Assembly (NCBI RefSeq): GCF_900107725.1
Contig: NZ_FNQO01000001.1
Location: forward strand, 248,001-312,000
Length of the DNA: 64,000 bases
Direction of reading: 5' to 3'
From: Microbulbifer marinus
GTDB taxonomy: Bacteria > Pseudomonadota > Gammaproteobacteria > Pseudomonadales > Cellvibrionaceae
The notes below the pieces were generated by a model. That model saw only the letters and a program-made list of their open reading frames with translations. It was not told the origin of the DNA and did no database searches. A program made the translations under genes and the position numbers. Positions 55,475 to 64,000 of the stretch are shown piece by piece. Position 1 is the stretch's first letter, and each line of letters begins with the position of its first letter.

Positions 55475-56494
55475 GTGAAGTGCGTGACAATCCGTTATTT
55501 AACCAGTCTCGATCTCGACAGCTTCATCGAAGTCGCTCGCACGGTTCCCTATCAGCGAATCAACAGTGATCTGTTCCCCGGAGTAGAGGTCTGGATTCGC
55601 CGTGACGATCTGCTGGACCCACTGATCTCCGGCAACAAAGCCTACAAGCTACTTTTCAACCTTCTCGAGGCGAGAGAGCAGGGTGCCGATACGCTGATTA
55701 CCTGTGGCGGCGCCTGGTCAAATCACCTGCATGCCACTGCAGCTGCTGGCGCCCGTTTCGGCTTTCGAACCATCGGTATTGTGCGCGGTGAGCGCCCTCA
55801 GGTACTGAGTGCCACGCTGCAGGATGCGGAGCGCTTTGGCATGCAGCTCAAATTCGTCAGCCGCGACTTGTATCGGGAACGCAGCCAGCCAGCGTTTCTG
55901 GATCTGGTCGGTCTCGAAGCGGCGAATAGTATTTTTATCCCGGAAGGCGGGGCCAACTTTGCCGGGGCCAAGGGCGTTCGTCTATTGGGGGAGTTAATTG
56001 AATCGACGCTTCCAATTAGTTTTGATCAGCTTTGGGTGGCCTGTGGCACCGGCCTCACCATGGGAGGATTGAGTTCTTCCATACACAGCTTCCCTGTGTG
56101 TGGTGTGGAGGTGCTAAAAGCGGGTGAATCCATTCGCCGTGATGCTCGGCACTGGCACGCCGCACTGAAAAAGTTTCCCCGGCCACCCGATTTAGGGCAG
56201 GAGTGGCAAAGGACAAGCTCTGACACTGATGAGGCGCCCTCAGCTGCAACAGGTATAAAACTCGTGAATGAATACCATTGCGGGGGCTATGCCAAATATC
56301 CGACCTATCTACGGGAATTTCAGCGAAGTTTCGAGCGACAATCGGGTATCCCACTGGATCCCGTCTATACCGCAAAACTCATGTTCGCAGTTTCCAAGGA
56401 GGTTGCTGCCGGTCGTATTTCCCCTGGTACCCGCATGCTGACACTGCATTCCGGCGGCTTGCAGGGGAGGCGCGGATTTCAGCTTATTAAATAG
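55475..56494 (+). CDS. D-cysteine desulfhydrase / ACC deaminase-like PLP enzyme
   Basis: A 339-residue fold-type II PLP enzyme. The PLP lysine is in LISGNKAYKLLFNL, followed by TCGGAWSNHLHATAAAGARFGF, and the phosphate-binding loop is ACGTGLTMGG. Sequence features are those of the ACC deaminase/D-cysteine desulfhydrase group; proteobacterial members usually act on D-cysteine. The start is GTG, with no strong ribosome-binding site, and an in-frame GTG lies three codons later. It stands alone between the toxin gene and nadK. Confidence 0.87.
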   Translation: MKCVTIRYLTSLDLDSFIEVARTVPYQRINSDLFPGVEVWIRRDDLLDPLISGNKAYKLLFNLLEAREQGADTLITCGGAWSNHLHATAAAGARFGFRTIGIVRGERPQVLSATLQDAERFGMQLKFVSRDLYRERSQPAFLDLVGLEAANSIFIPEGGANFAGAKGVRLLGELIESTLPISFDQLWVACGTGLTMGGLSSSIHSFPVCGVEVLKAGESIRRDARHWHAALKKFPRPPDLGQEWQRTSSDTDEAPSAATGIKLVNEYHCGGYAKYPTYLREFQRSFERQSGIPLDPVYTAKLMFAVSKEVAAGRISPGTRMLTLHSGGLQGRRGFQLIK

Positions 56495-56688
56495 GTTGAA
56501 AAACATACAGCTTGTGTCGATGACTTGCCGCTGACTCCCCGTCCTCGTTCGACTCCACCACCAAGCTAAGGCATAATCGCCTGTCAAAATTTTGGGGAAG
56601 CTTTTCCCTTCGGTGCACAAAAAACAACCAGGTGCCGGTAGGAAAAGTGTCAATCGCTGGGCCCAGATTCGGGCACCTTGGGGGAGCG

Positions 56689-57561
56689 GTGTCGGAATTT
56701 CAGAATATCGGCCTGATCGGCCGCACCGAAAGTGATAGTGCTGTCCTCTCGCTTAAGCGCCTGATGGCGTTTCTCGAGCGGGAGGGCTACGCCGTCGTGC
56801 TGGAGAAGGAGACCGCCACAGCGGTGACCTCCCACAGCGCGCGTGTATCCTCAAAGGAAAAACTGGGCGAGCTCTGCGATCTGGTCATCGTCGTCGGCGG
56901 TGATGGCAGTCTACTTGCCGCCGCGCGCGCGCTGGCTAAATTCAGCGTGCCCCTCCTCGGTATCAACCGCGGCCGTCTTGGCTTCCTGACCGATATCACC
57001 CCTGACGAAATCGAACAAAAAGTAGGCGAGGTGCTGGCCGGCAAATATATGGCCGAGAGTCGCTTCCTGCTGGATATGTCCGTGACTCGCGCTGGCAAGC
57101 CGATCGGTAAGGGATCGGCGCTGAATGATGTCGTGCTCCACCCAGGCGAATTTATCCGCATGATCGAATTCGACCTCTATATCGATGGTCAATTCGTGTA
57201 CACCCAGCGATCAGACGGACTGATCATTTCCACACCGACAGGTTCCACTGCTTACGCGCTTTCCGGCGGAGGCCCGATTATGCATCCGAAATTGGATGCG
57301 ATCGTGCTGGTGCCACTAAACCCGCACACGTTGAGCAGCCGCCCGATTGTTGTCGAGGGTAGTAGTGAGTTCAAGATCATTGTGGGTGAGCACAATACTG
57401 CCAATCCACATGTGACCTGCGACGGGCACGACCAGGTGATTACCGAACCAGGAGATGTAATCCGGATCCATAAAAAGCCGCATCGATTGACACTCATTCA
57501 CCCCATCGATCACAACTTTTACGAAACCTGTCGATCGAAGCTGAACTGGCAAAATAATTAA
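56689..57561 (+). CDS. nadK: NAD kinase
   Basis: A 290-residue cytoplasmic kinase making NADP from NAD. The GGDGS motif is at residues 70-74 (VIVVGGDGSLLAAAR), the NDVVLHPGE motif near residue 145 and the TPTGSTAYALSGGGPI loop in the C-terminal half are diagnostic. The start is GTG at 56689 with GGGGGAG just upstream; the longer frame adds an unrelated N-terminus. The next gene begins 14 bp later. Confidence 0.95.
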   Translation: MSEFQNIGLIGRTESDSAVLSLKRLMAFLEREGYAVVLEKETATAVTSHSARVSSKEKLGELCDLVIVVGGDGSLLAAARALAKFSVPLLGINRGRLGFLTDITPDEIEQKVGEVLAGKYMAESRFLLDMSVTRAGKPIGKGSALNDVVLHPGEFIRMIEFDLYIDGQFVYTQRSDGLIISTPTGSTAYALSGGGPIMHPKLDAIVLVPLNPHTLSSRPIVVEGSSEFKIIVGEHNTANPHVTCDGHDQVITEPGDVIRIHKKPHRLTLIHPIDHNFYETCRSKLNWQNN

Positions 57562-57575
57562 GAACGAGGAAGTAA

Positions 57576-59000
57576 ATGGAAAAGCGAACCATAACACCTG
57601 TAATTTTATGTGGTGGTTCGGGCACCCGTCTGTGGCCTAAGTCCCGACGTATGCTGCCCAAGCAGCTGCTGAGCCTTACTGGAGAGCAGACAATGCTGCA
57701 GCAGACGTTGGAAAGGGTGCGTTGCTACTCCCAGCCGATTGTGGTCTGTAACGAAGATCACCGTTTTATGGTGGCGCAACAGGCGCGAGAAATTGGCTTC
57801 GATGATCTGACAATCATTATCGAGCCGGTAGGCCGTAACACTGCGCCCGCGATAGCCTTTGCAGCTCTTACAGCACTAAAAAATGGTGAAGATACTAACC
57901 TGTTGGTATTGCCTGCGGATCACCTGCTGGACGACGTCGACCAGTTTCACGCTGCTGTTGATAGTGGCTTGCAGACCAGTGCCGACAAGGGCTTGGTTAC
58001 TTTCGGTATTGTGCCTACCGCGCCGGAAACAGGCTATGGCTACATCCAGATGGCCGGGGAGAGCCCCGAGAGCGTGAAGCCGATCGCTCAGTTCGTGGAA
58101 AAGCCGGACCTCGGAACCGCGCAGGCCTATCTGGCGGATGGAAACTACTACTGGAATGCAGGGATGTTCCTGTTTGGAGCCAAAACCCTCCTCGATGAGC
58201 TCGCGAATCATGCACCCTCCATCGCTGCAGCCTCAGAAAAAGCCGTTAAAAATGCGATAGTGGAAAGCGACTTCGTCCGTCTGCAAAAGGCCGATGTGGA
58301 AAGTATCCCGGAAGACAGTATTGACTACGCCGTAATGGAAAAGACTAAGGCGGGGTATGTGATTCCGCTGGAGTGCGGTTGGTCTGACGTGGGTTCCTGG
58401 TCATCTTTGTGGGAGGCCCTTGATAAAGACGAGCAGGGCAACGTGGCCCTGGGCGATGTCATCCTCGAAGACTGTACTGATTCGCTGGTATTCGGCGAAG
58501 ATCATTTGGTGGCGGCAATTGGTATCGACAACCTGATTGTTGTGGATACCAAGAACGCCACACTGGTGGCGCCGAAAGATCGCGCCCAGGAAGTTAAAGC
58601 TATTGTTAGCAAGCTAAAAGTAGCTGGCCGTGATGAGCATGAGCTCCATCGTGAGGTGGTACGTCCATGGGGCAAATATGACTCCATTGGAAGTGGGCCG
58701 CGTTTTCAGGTGAAGCGTATAACCGTGAATCCGGGAGCAAGCCTTTCCCTGCAGATGCACCATCACCGCGCGGAGCATTGGGTAGTCGTGTCCGGCACCG
58801 CGATCGTTGAGCGGGATGGTGAGGAAATCATGCTCTCAGAAAACGAGAGTGTCTACATCCCAATTGGAGCCAAACACCGATTGAAAAATCCGGGAATCCT
58901 TCCGATCGAGCTTATTGAAGTTCAGAGCGGCAGCTACCTCGGCGAAGACGACATTGTCCGATTTGACGATATCTATGGGCGACAAGCCGAGCCAGCATAA
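57576..59000 (+). CDS. manC: mannose-1-phosphate guanylyltransferase / mannose-6-phosphate isomerase
   Basis: A 474-residue bifunctional enzyme (AlgA/ManC/CpsB type) that makes GDP-mannose from fructose-6-phosphate-derived mannose phosphate. The N-terminal nucleotidyltransferase has CGGSGTRLWPKSRRMLPKQL and FVEKPDLGTA; the C-terminal type II isomerase cupin has SLQMHHHRAEHWVVVSGTA and SVYIPIGAKHRLKNPG. GAGGAAG precedes the ATG. It opens a polysaccharide cluster running to the right edge of the window. Confidence 0.95.
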   Translation: MEKRTITPVILCGGSGTRLWPKSRRMLPKQLLSLTGEQTMLQQTLERVRCYSQPIVVCNEDHRFMVAQQAREIGFDDLTIIIEPVGRNTAPAIAFAALTALKNGEDTNLLVLPADHLLDDVDQFHAAVDSGLQTSADKGLVTFGIVPTAPETGYGYIQMAGESPESVKPIAQFVEKPDLGTAQAYLADGNYYWNAGMFLFGAKTLLDELANHAPSIAAASEKAVKNAIVESDFVRLQKADVESIPEDSIDYAVMEKTKAGYVIPLECGWSDVGSWSSLWEALDKDEQGNVALGDVILEDCTDSLVFGEDHLVAAIGIDNLIVVDTKNATLVAPKDRAQEVKAIVSKLKVAGRDEHELHREVVRPWGKYDSIGSGPRFQVKRITVNPGASLSLQMHHHRAEHWVVVSGTAIVERDGEEIMLSENESVYIPIGAKHRLKNPGILPIELIEVQSGSYLGEDDIVRFDDIYGRQAEPA

Positions 59001-59138
59001 ATTAGCCAATTTAACGCCAAGGATGGCCGTACGGTGCTCTTGCACCGATAAATATTGGGGTGTCGTTTCCGGTTGGAAAAAAACGAGATCTCCAGAGAAG
59101 AATTAATTACGGTTTTATAAAAAATTCGAGTTTTCTTA

Positions 59139-61784
59139 ATGAGTCAGGGCGTTAAAGAAAGATACGGCAGAATAGTTATCGTCGATCCCCAGTTAAAGGA
59201 CTGCAAGGGGCACAATTACCGTTATGCCAAAGGTATCGCCGAAGAGCTGGGCCTTCCTGCCGTCGTGCTCTCCCATCGGAATTTCGATGGCGAGGGCGAT
59301 AACGACATCGATGTGCGCCCTTGTCTATCCTTTGATCAGTACAATAACAGTGCTTTCAAGGATGGCTATCGCCCAAGCTTCTTTGAAAAGCTCACACGTT
59401 TTAAAGACCATGTTTTTACCCGCCTGAAGCAGGACAACGGCATTTGGGAAAAGAAGTCCCCGCTGGGTACTCTGGTCAATATAGCCGTCGCCGTCGGCAA
59501 CTTCCTGTGGTTTTTCCCCGCGCTTTTCCATCAGCTGTACCTGCTCACTTTCGGCCGCGGCACGTCCGCGCACACCGATCTGGCGGCGATGGAGCTCCAG
59601 GCGGCATTCGAACGTGTAGGCCTGCGGCAAGGCGACCTGCTGGTAATGCAAACCATGCTCTGGCCTACGTTCGAATCTCTGCTTGAGCTGAAGATCCAGG
59701 CCAACAAAAATTACGGCTGCGATGCGTTGTTTATAGTCCATGAAGACTGGACTATCTACAACACCATGTATGCGCGCTTTTCCCCGGCTAAGCTGGAAAA
59801 GCGAGTGCTGGAATCGCTGCCGTTCCGGCGGGCGAAAATTGTCTCAACTAACAAGCCCCTGAGCGATTACTGCCAGGAGTGGTGTGGTTACTATCCTCAA
59901 GTAGTCAACGAGATCAGCTTCCCGTTAGCCGAGGGTCTGCCGCATAGAAATATTGACGATAACGGCAAGAGAAAAGTGCTGATACCCGGCGTCTATCGGG
60001 GAGACAAAAATTTCGAAAGCCTGGAACAATTGATCGCCAAGGTCACCGCCGAAGAAAGTGATGTGGAATTTTGCATACACGAGTCGGTAATGGCCCGGGT
60101 CCAGTTGCCTTCACAAGGTGGCTGTACCTATGCGGCGTATTCCAGCGTGAACGGTGCCTATGCCTGGCTGGAGTTTTTGAGCCAGTTCCACTTGATTCTT
60201 ATTCCCTACGGGCAGGAGTACCGTCACCGTATCTCTGGGATAGTGCACGAAGCACGCCTGCTGAATATTCCTGTGGTATGCCACTCCGGCATCGCCGATG
60301 CCAGCCTGCTGGCAGACGAGCGCTGCACCTATGGCAACGATGGCGAGAGGATCGCGGAAGCCATCCAGATTGCTGCCAGCCAGGCCACCAATGGCACCGC
60401 TTTCAAGCCAGAACGTGCGCCGGCAATCGATGAAGTATTGCTGGATAAAACAGGCTGGGTAGAGGGCCGGGAAAAGCCAATAGCCGTACAAGTAAAGCCC
60501 GCCTGGACCCGGTGTGGCACATCCGTTGTGCTGGATACACAGATGGATTGCCTCGTCGAGCAGGGCTATTTTGTCATCGAAATATATTTGAAGACAGAGC
60601 CTTGGCTGCTACGTCAGGACCAGGTAGACAACTGCTATCAGGTAATGCGCGCTGGGCGCGAATTCAGTGGTGGCATGGCCGTGCGCGTATTACTTAAGAA
60701 CGTAACTTTGGCTCGCCTTTTATCATATATGTACAGATTGGCTCGAAAGCGCATTAGAGCATTCTTTGAGAGGGAGAATATCCACAGTACCTGGTGCGAT
60801 CCAGATGTGGAGCTCGTTGATTATTTCAAGAAGAATCGTATTGAACTGGCTTTAGTTAACCATATTTTCAACGATGGTTTCGCGCGAAAGAATATTCCTG
60901 CACAAAAATTTATCTGTGAAACCCACGATGTACAAATAAACCAACTTCTGTTGCGTCGGCCGGAGCTTAAGGATCGTTACGACTCCGAATTGGATTACGA
61001 GTTGCAGCTCCTGAAATCATACGATGCGGTAGTAAACCTAAATCGTATTGAGCACAAAATGATTCAGCAGGTGGTTGGTGAAAAAGCCCATTTTATTCCT
61101 CCACCGATTAAGTCTCGTCCTATGAAGAGGCGGTATAGGAGTATTCAAGCCCTGCTAGAAAATGAATCTCAATTTACCGATTTTTTGAGTCTCCCTGATA
61201 GGCTTGATTTGTTAATTATTGCCGATGGGCATCCAGCAAATATAAAGTCCGTTGAAGGATTCCTGAATGATGTATTCCCGGAATTACAGCAGGGAATTAC
61301 GCTCGGCCTAGTCGGTACTATTGGCAAACACATAAAGCTGCCAAGAGAGTCTAAGGGAAGGATATTTGTTTTCGGGTATGTGGAAAATCTAGCAAATATC
61401 TATGATTTTACAAAAGTCATGGTTCTTCCTGATATTGCCGGCGAAGGCATCCCGATCAAAACTAATGAGGTCTTAGCGCTCGGGGTGCCATTTGTCGCCA
61501 CCAGTCATGCACTTCGCGCTTTTAGCGGGGATGAACTAAGAACTAATGGAGTATTGTCTGCGGATACACCCGCGTGTTTTGCTCGCAAATTGACCGCGCT
61601 CTTGCGCGACACTTCGATTTGGAAAGCGCAGCGCGAGGGGATTAATAGGCTGACCGGTGTCTATAGTTGGGCCAGATATATGGAGGGATGGAAGACGGTT
61701 CTTCCAGCTACTGCCGAGAAAAAGAGCATTAGCCGGTCAGAGATGTTTATAAAGAAAGAATCCAATTTAGAATCTCAGGGCTAG
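59139..61784 (+). CDS. large protein with two glycosyltransferase domains
   Basis: An 881-residue cytoplasmic or membrane-associated protein. The N-terminal half (about 1-440) starts IVIVDPQLKDCKGHNYRYA and shows a GT-B-like layout with RISGIVHEARLLNIPVVCHS. The C-terminal half (about 480-860) contains FICETHDVQINQLLLRRP and the GT4-type donor site DIAGEGIPIKTNEVLALGVP followed by FVATSHALR. Two tandem transferases would add successive sugars of a surface polysaccharide; donors and acceptors are unknown. Its stop is 4 bp before the next start. G+C falls within the gene from about 60,700, so the second half resembles the following AT-rich genes. Confidence 0.82.
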   Translation: MSQGVKERYGRIVIVDPQLKDCKGHNYRYAKGIAEELGLPAVVLSHRNFDGEGDNDIDVRPCLSFDQYNNSAFKDGYRPSFFEKLTRFKDHVFTRLKQDNGIWEKKSPLGTLVNIAVAVGNFLWFFPALFHQLYLLTFGRGTSAHTDLAAMELQAAFERVGLRQGDLLVMQTMLWPTFESLLELKIQANKNYGCDALFIVHEDWTIYNTMYARFSPAKLEKRVLESLPFRRAKIVSTNKPLSDYCQEWCGYYPQVVNEISFPLAEGLPHRNIDDNGKRKVLIPGVYRGDKNFESLEQLIAKVTAEESDVEFCIHESVMARVQLPSQGGCTYAAYSSVNGAYAWLEFLSQFHLILIPYGQEYRHRISGIVHEARLLNIPVVCHSGIADASLLADERCTYGNDGERIAEAIQIAASQATNGTAFKPERAPAIDEVLLDKTGWVEGREKPIAVQVKPAWTRCGTSVVLDTQMDCLVEQGYFVIEIYLKTEPWLLRQDQVDNCYQVMRAGREFSGGMAVRVLLKNVTLARLLSYMYRLARKRIRAFFERENIHSTWCDPDVELVDYFKKNRIELALVNHIFNDGFARKNIPAQKFICETHDVQINQLLLRRPELKDRYDSELDYELQLLKSYDAVVNLNRIEHKMIQQVVGEKAHFIPPPIKSRPMKRRYRSIQALLENESQFTDFLSLPDRLDLLIIADGHPANIKSVEGFLNDVFPELQQGITLGLVGTIGKHIKLPRESKGRIFVFGYVENLANIYDFTKVMVLPDIAGEGIPIKTNEVLALGVPFVATSHALRAFSGDELRTNGVLSADTPACFARKLTALLRDTSIWKAQREGINRLTGVYSWARYMEGWKTVLPATAEKKSISRSEMFIKKESNLESQG

Positions 61785-61788
61785 ATAC

Positions 61789-63654
61789 ATGAGGCATAAG
61801 TTTATTATCACTGGTTTTGATGGTGGCGTTAATCCAGAAAAAGAAACGCTATCGAATCAATCTGGGCTTTCGTCGATTTTGTTTCAACACTTCTTGCCTG
61901 CATTCGGTGACAGGGTTAGTTGGGTACCTTTAGAATCAGGCCCAGATAAACTCATAGAAGCTTTTGAAATGCTACCAAAGGATAAGGTTGCAGTTGCGGC
62001 AGACATAAATGCGTTGAATATCGAGGAGTTGGATCGACGTGCTGAGAGCCAACGTTATCTGTTTATTTACTCCTCCCCGGAAAATGTATTCTTTAATGCA
62101 TACAAAGCGGCTGACCACGACTTAACCAGAGCAAACTTTGCGTTAGAAGCTTGGTTGATGGCGAGTGAGAAAATACTCAAATTCTTCAATGAAAACAGCG
62201 ATCGATGTGCTTTAGTTCATATTTCTTCTCCAAGAGCTTACGTCAAGGATTTCACGGGTATTCTTTCATCTTTGGCAGAAGAACCTGTTGATGTAGAGCT
62301 AGATTTTCCGGTCGTGGGAAATCCCGCGATCGAAGCGCAAGCTGCAGCTTTGGTGAGCGACTTTTCAGCATACCAAAAGATGTATGAAAAGCTTCAGTTG
62401 AGTGCATCACTGCCTGGCGAAGATTTCTTTGCAGGAAAAAGTAAACTTGAAAAAGCTCAGTTTCTCGCAAAGAAAGCTGTCGAGTATATAGACTCTGCTG
62501 AGGAAAATAATAGCCGAATTACAGAGCTGGAGTCCGACATTACGAGTATCCGCAAGGAAAATGAGCTCGCTCTGTTTCAAATACACCAGTTGCAAGAGGA
62601 GCTAGAGCGGTACTATTTCAAGTATGAAGGTATTCAATCTATTTCTGCAGGTTCGCCCGCGGCACTTTCACGCTCGGTTGATTTTGCGAGAGCTTCTACT
62701 GTTAGTATCACAGGAGGTTATTCAGAGGAAGGTTACAAAGATCTCCACTTGAAGATCTCGAATGTGATACTTGCAGATGAAAGGCAATTCGGAGAACTTA
62801 CTTGCAAATTGGCAAAACATGGAGGCGCAGTCGCTATAGAGCTTCGCCAATCTGACAAGAGCTTAAAGGAGGCCATTAAATATTGGCCGAGCGTTATGAA
62901 GGATGCATATGGGCATTTTATTTTGTTGAGCCCGTCGATGGAAAAAAATTCCAGCCTAAATTTTGCTAATTTGATCAGTAGCTTATGCACGTCAGATCGG
63001 CAACTGATTTTTGGCCTGGTGAACATTCTATTTGATCATTTTGTTTCCTCTAGTGTAAGAGGGTTGGGCGCTCTGTCAATTGAGGACGCAACACTTTGGA
63101 GGTCTGCTGCAACGGAGCTGGCAAAGCAGTGCCAAGAAATGGATTCATTTATATCGATGGAAGACGTTGAGCTGAAAGAAGAGATGGTGACTGAAAGCTA
63201 TAGCCACCTCTGGCTTAAATTTTATTCTCTACAATATCGAAAAGCCATCTTTAGCAATTACGAATTCAAATTTGCTGTAATAGAGGAATCGAAAAGTCAG
63301 CGAATACTATTAGAATTTCGCGACCTTGAAAGTGCGCGACCTCCATTTGGCGCTTGGCCTCCCAGAAACTGTGACCAATTCGGGCCGAAATTGTTGGTGA
63401 ACATTACACCTAGCTCGAATTCAATAAAAATTTCTTTGAGCGATAAGCTAGGCTCAGAAGATAAAGATATGCTGACCGCTCTTATCAAAAAGCTGCCAAG
63501 TGTAGTTGGCCAGCTGAGTGCAGGTGGGTATACATCAAAAAGAGGATGGGCTTCATGGGAGAAGGCTGTCAATGAGCTGCGAGATAAACCTATAGTATTT
63601 AAAAGCAGGCAACGAAATCTAGTCCACCGAGCAAGGACGAGAATTATTCGTTAA
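61789..63654 (+). CDS. unknown protein of the polysaccharide cluster with coiled coil
   Basis: 621 residues. Residues about 1-190 have alternating helices and strands with YLFIYSSPENVFFNAYKAA and ALVHISSPRAYVKDF, resembling a nucleotide- or sugar-binding domain of the type seen beside glycosyltransferases. Residues about 225-275 form a coiled coil ending NELALFQIHQLQEELERYYF, a motif that recurs in capsule and LPS-associated proteins of marine bacteria. The C-terminal ~330 residues are not recognised. Low G+C. It is tightly spaced after the double glycosyltransferase, so it belongs to the same operon. Confidence 0.75.
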   Translation: MRHKFIITGFDGGVNPEKETLSNQSGLSSILFQHFLPAFGDRVSWVPLESGPDKLIEAFEMLPKDKVAVAADINALNIEELDRRAESQRYLFIYSSPENVFFNAYKAADHDLTRANFALEAWLMASEKILKFFNENSDRCALVHISSPRAYVKDFTGILSSLAEEPVDVELDFPVVGNPAIEAQAAALVSDFSAYQKMYEKLQLSASLPGEDFFAGKSKLEKAQFLAKKAVEYIDSAEENNSRITELESDITSIRKENELALFQIHQLQEELERYYFKYEGIQSISAGSPAALSRSVDFARASTVSITGGYSEEGYKDLHLKISNVILADERQFGELTCKLAKHGGAVAIELRQSDKSLKEAIKYWPSVMKDAYGHFILLSPSMEKNSSLNFANLISSLCTSDRQLIFGLVNILFDHFVSSSVRGLGALSIEDATLWRSAATELAKQCQEMDSFISMEDVELKEEMVTESYSHLWLKFYSLQYRKAIFSNYEFKFAVIEESKSQRILLEFRDLESARPPFGAWPPRNCDQFGPKLLVNITPSSNSIKISLSDKLGSEDKDMLTALIKKLPSVVGQLSAGGYTSKRGWASWEKAVNELRDKPIVFKSRQRNLVHRARTRIIR

Positions 63655-63684
63655 TTTTCCTCTTAGGTTGTGAGAGCTTATTTG

Positions 63685-64000
63685 ATGGGCAATAAAGATT
63701 CTGTCAGGTTCGTTGTGCTAGATCCTGCGCTCATAAAGGAGGGCGGGCATCATACCGCACTCTCGCTACTCGTCGCCGCTTCAAAGGAGGATGATGTTGA
63801 TGTGACTTTTATTTCTCATCAGTATATTTCTGACTCCCTTAAGCAGCAGCTAGAGAACAATGGTTGCATTGTGAAGCCTGAGTTCCTTTTGAATTTCTAT
63901 GAGATATTTGAGAAGCAAATAGAGCTGAATGCAGCAAACGCTTATGTTTTAAATGCTGCTAAAGAGTATGCGAAAGTAATTCAAGGACAATGTGAACAGG
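63685..64000 (+). CDS. glycosyltransferase-like protein, C-terminus outside window
   Basis: 105 codons are visible. It begins MGNKDSVRFVVLDPALIKEG and continues GHHTALSLLVAASKEDDV, matching the N-terminal motif (VDP-L----GH) of the 881-residue glycosyltransferase, which suggests a related GT-B enzyme. GAGAG lies a few bases before the ATG, 30 bp after the previous stop, so it continues the operon. Only the first Rossmann-like half-domain can be seen. Confidence 0.7.
   Translation, partial: MGNKDSVRFVVLDPALIKEGGHHTALSLLVAASKEDDVDVTFISHQYISDSLKQQLENNGCIVKPEFLLNFYEIFEKQIELNAANAYVLNAAKEYAKVIQGQCEQ

Overview
The window looks like a chromosomal segment of a marine gammaproteobacterium, most likely a Cellvibrionales-type organism such as Microbulbifer. 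This is inferred from the gene set (AcnB, GlnS, CysS, PpiB, LpxH, a short MiaE, MksBEF, the proteobacterial DUF3081, DUF3429 and DUF3012 families), the high G+C content and the gammaproteobacterial promoters. Species identity cannot be fixed from sequence alone.

Layout. 1-11,500: a minus-strand metabolic block with two secreted amidohydrolases around a secreted class-C-type serine hydrolase, a catalase, an SLC12-like transporter, an NTF2-like protein, a thioesterase, and a tightly overlapping trio (membrane protein, Tat-type aldo/keto reductase, DUF6064 membrane protein). 11,600-14,310: a small unknown protein, a secreted penicillin-acylase/bile-salt-hydrolase-type enzyme and a LysR regulator. 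14,311-19,178: a chromosomal integron, with six leftward gene cassettes separated by attC sites, an attI-like core, and a rightward integron integrase with a LexA box on its promoter and two frameshifts. 19,446-24,161: a GIY-YIG-like protein with a histone-H1-like tail, a decayed fragment of an acnB copy with a decayed terminator, a MerR/flavodoxin-fold reductase pair, and the intact acnB with its own promoter and terminator.

24,471-38,143: mixed housekeeping and accessory genes, including a domain-MerR fusion, a lipid kinase, a Tus-like replication terminator protein, a haem-oxygenase-fold redox enzyme, MiaE, LpxH, PpiB, GlnS and CysS, with REP-like palindromes on both sides of cysS. 38,283-44,332: a lipoprotein followed by a complete overlapping mksF-mksE-mksB condensin operon without the JetD nuclease gene of defensive Wadjet loci. 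44,450-51,072: free-methionine-sulfoxide reductase, a spermidine-synthase-like protein, an rRNA-modification/folD operon (folD-rsuA-rsmC), tRNA-Pro/Arg/His with promoter and terminator, and cysC. 51,268-59,000: a large DUF6351 protein, tRNA-Val/Asp with a 26-bp palindromic terminator, a RES-Xre toxin-antitoxin pair, a PLP enzyme, NAD kinase, and a GDP-mannose-forming bifunctional enzyme.

The right edge (57,576-64,000) is the start of a surface-polysaccharide cluster: GDP-mannose supply, an 881-residue double glycosyltransferase, a 621-residue coiled-coil protein of unknown function, and the beginning of another glycosyltransferase-like gene. Base composition turns visibly AT-richer from about 60,700, as is common in transferred polysaccharide loci. 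The strongest candidates for new biology are the integron cargo, the 38-bp attC site, the GIY-YIG/H1-like protein, the acnB relic, the MerR fusion and the unknown proteins of the polysaccharide cluster.
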